Below, in pieces: positions 5,412 to 5,864 of a stretch of 5,864 nt of DNA. This DNA comes from an uncultured Mucispirillum sp. (GTDB lineage Bacteria; Chrysiogenota; Deferribacteres; Deferribacterales; Mucispirillaceae). Location: contig CAMEZN010000126.1 in assembly GCA_945947845.1 (NCBI GenBank), positions 1-5,864 of the forward strand, read 5' to 3'. The notes beneath the pieces are model-generated. The model searched no databases, was not told the DNA's origin, and saw only the letters and a program-made list of their open reading frames with translations. Position 1 is the first letter of the stretch. Every line of letters begins with the position of its first letter. A program made the translations under genes and the position numbers.

Positions 5412-5864
5412 TTATATATAGCTTCTGCCACCCATATATACTTTACTCCAATATTTATTATTTAACTTATCAGTTCTCACTGTTGTTCCTTTTCTTGGAG
5501 CATGTATAAATTTTCCATCACCAACATATATGCCAACATGACTTACCCGCTTGCCACCACTTGTTGCAAAAAAGACCAAATCACCTTTTTGTAAATCTTT
5601 TTTATACACAAACCTTCCTGCTTTAAACTGGTCTCTGGAAACTCGCGGAATAGATAAACCATTAAGTCTATATACTGCCCTTGTAAGCCCGCTGCAATCA
5701 ACCCCTGATGCTGTATTGCCACCCCATACATAAGGTGTGCCTATATATTTATATGCTGTTTTCACAATTTCATTTCTTAAATAGTTTGACCCTTGTTTTT
5801 TTGTTGGAGCAGAACGAGATTTATGTAATGCATAACTTTCAGGAATAACCACAAAAAATTCATC
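5412..5864 (-). CDS. NlpC/P60 family peptidoglycan endopeptidase, C-terminal part (runs off right edge)
   Basis: The visible 150 residues form a complete NlpC/P60 catalytic domain, a papain-like cysteine peptidase that cuts peptide stems of peptidoglycan, acting in the periplasm or on the envelope. Counting from the window edge, the core begins near residue 31 (EIVKTAYKYIGTPYVWGG). The nucleophile is Cys57 in GVDCSGLT, the catalytic His is His109 in SHVGIYVGDG, and the third polar residue is probably His121 in FIHAP, giving the usual Cys-His-His triad. KGDLVFF (93-99) is also typical. The frame stays open to the last base (DEFFVVIPESYALHK), with no ribosome binding site before the internal GTG at 5850-5852, so I treat the gene as 5'-truncated by the window. 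The missing part probably holds a signal peptide and perhaps a targeting domain. It ends in TAA at 5412-5414, convergent with PepSY-like gene 3. Confidence 0.9.
   Translation of the reverse strand, partial: DEFFVVIPESYALHKSRSAPTKKQGSNYLRNEIVKTAYKYIGTPYVWGGNTASGVDCSGLTRAVYRLNGLSIPRVSRDQFKAGRFVYKKDLQKGDLVFFATSGGKRVSHVGIYVGDGKFIHAPRKGTTVRTDKLNNKYWSKVYMGGRSYI

Noticed and set aside
5543..5733. Two short frames (one per strand) inside the NlpC/P60 gene
   Set aside because: Both lie over the catalytic-domain coding sequence, which carries clear Cys-His-His motifs in its own frame.
5850..5852. GTG as the start of the NlpC/P60 gene
   Set aside because: No ribosome binding site precedes it and the frame remains open to the window edge, so the gene probably continues.

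Overview
The window is a strongly AT-rich bacterial segment with short genes, AT-tract spacers and clear Shine-Dalgarno sites. Sec-type signal peptides, periplasmic-type PepSY-like proteins, a transmembrane chemoreceptor and an NlpC/P60 cell-wall hydrolase suggest a motile Gram-negative bacterium with a low-GC genome. Deferribacterota (Mucispirillum-like) or Campylobacterota are reasonable guesses, but no marker here settles the taxonomy.

Left part (1-1118, all minus strand): the N-terminal 144 residues of an AEC (auxin efflux carrier) family transporter, running off the left edge. 74 bp upstream of it lies a complete alkyladenine/3-methyladenine DNA glycosylase (AAG/Mpg family). The two may be co-transcribed.

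Middle (1250-5236): three genes for small secreted PepSY-like proteins (about 137-141 aa, each a signal peptide plus two PepSY-like repeats), all on the plus strand. Copies 1 and 2 are each preceded by an almost identical promoter, TGTAAC-N16-CGACT followed by WATAAAACATAA. It looks like an ECF-sigma promoter rather than a sigma-70 one. Copy 1 ends in a clean intrinsic terminator. Copy 2 shares a bidirectional terminator with a minus-strand methyl-accepting chemotaxis protein (667 aa) that separates copy 2 from copy 3. Copy 3 is about 58% identical to copy 2 in its mature part, but lacks the shared promoter and is transcribed divergently from the chemoreceptor. The chemoreceptor has a near-consensus sigma-70 promoter.

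Right part (5237-5864): a 175-bp convergent spacer with hairpins but no T-tract terminator, then the C-terminal 150 residues of an NlpC/P60 peptidoglycan hydrolase on the minus strand, which runs off the right edge.

The most interesting signal is the small PepSY-like family with a duplicated ECF-like promoter. It suggests a set of periplasmic proteins induced together, probably by an envelope-stress or extracytoplasmic-signal sigma factor encoded elsewhere. That regulatory reading is inferred from sequence pattern only.
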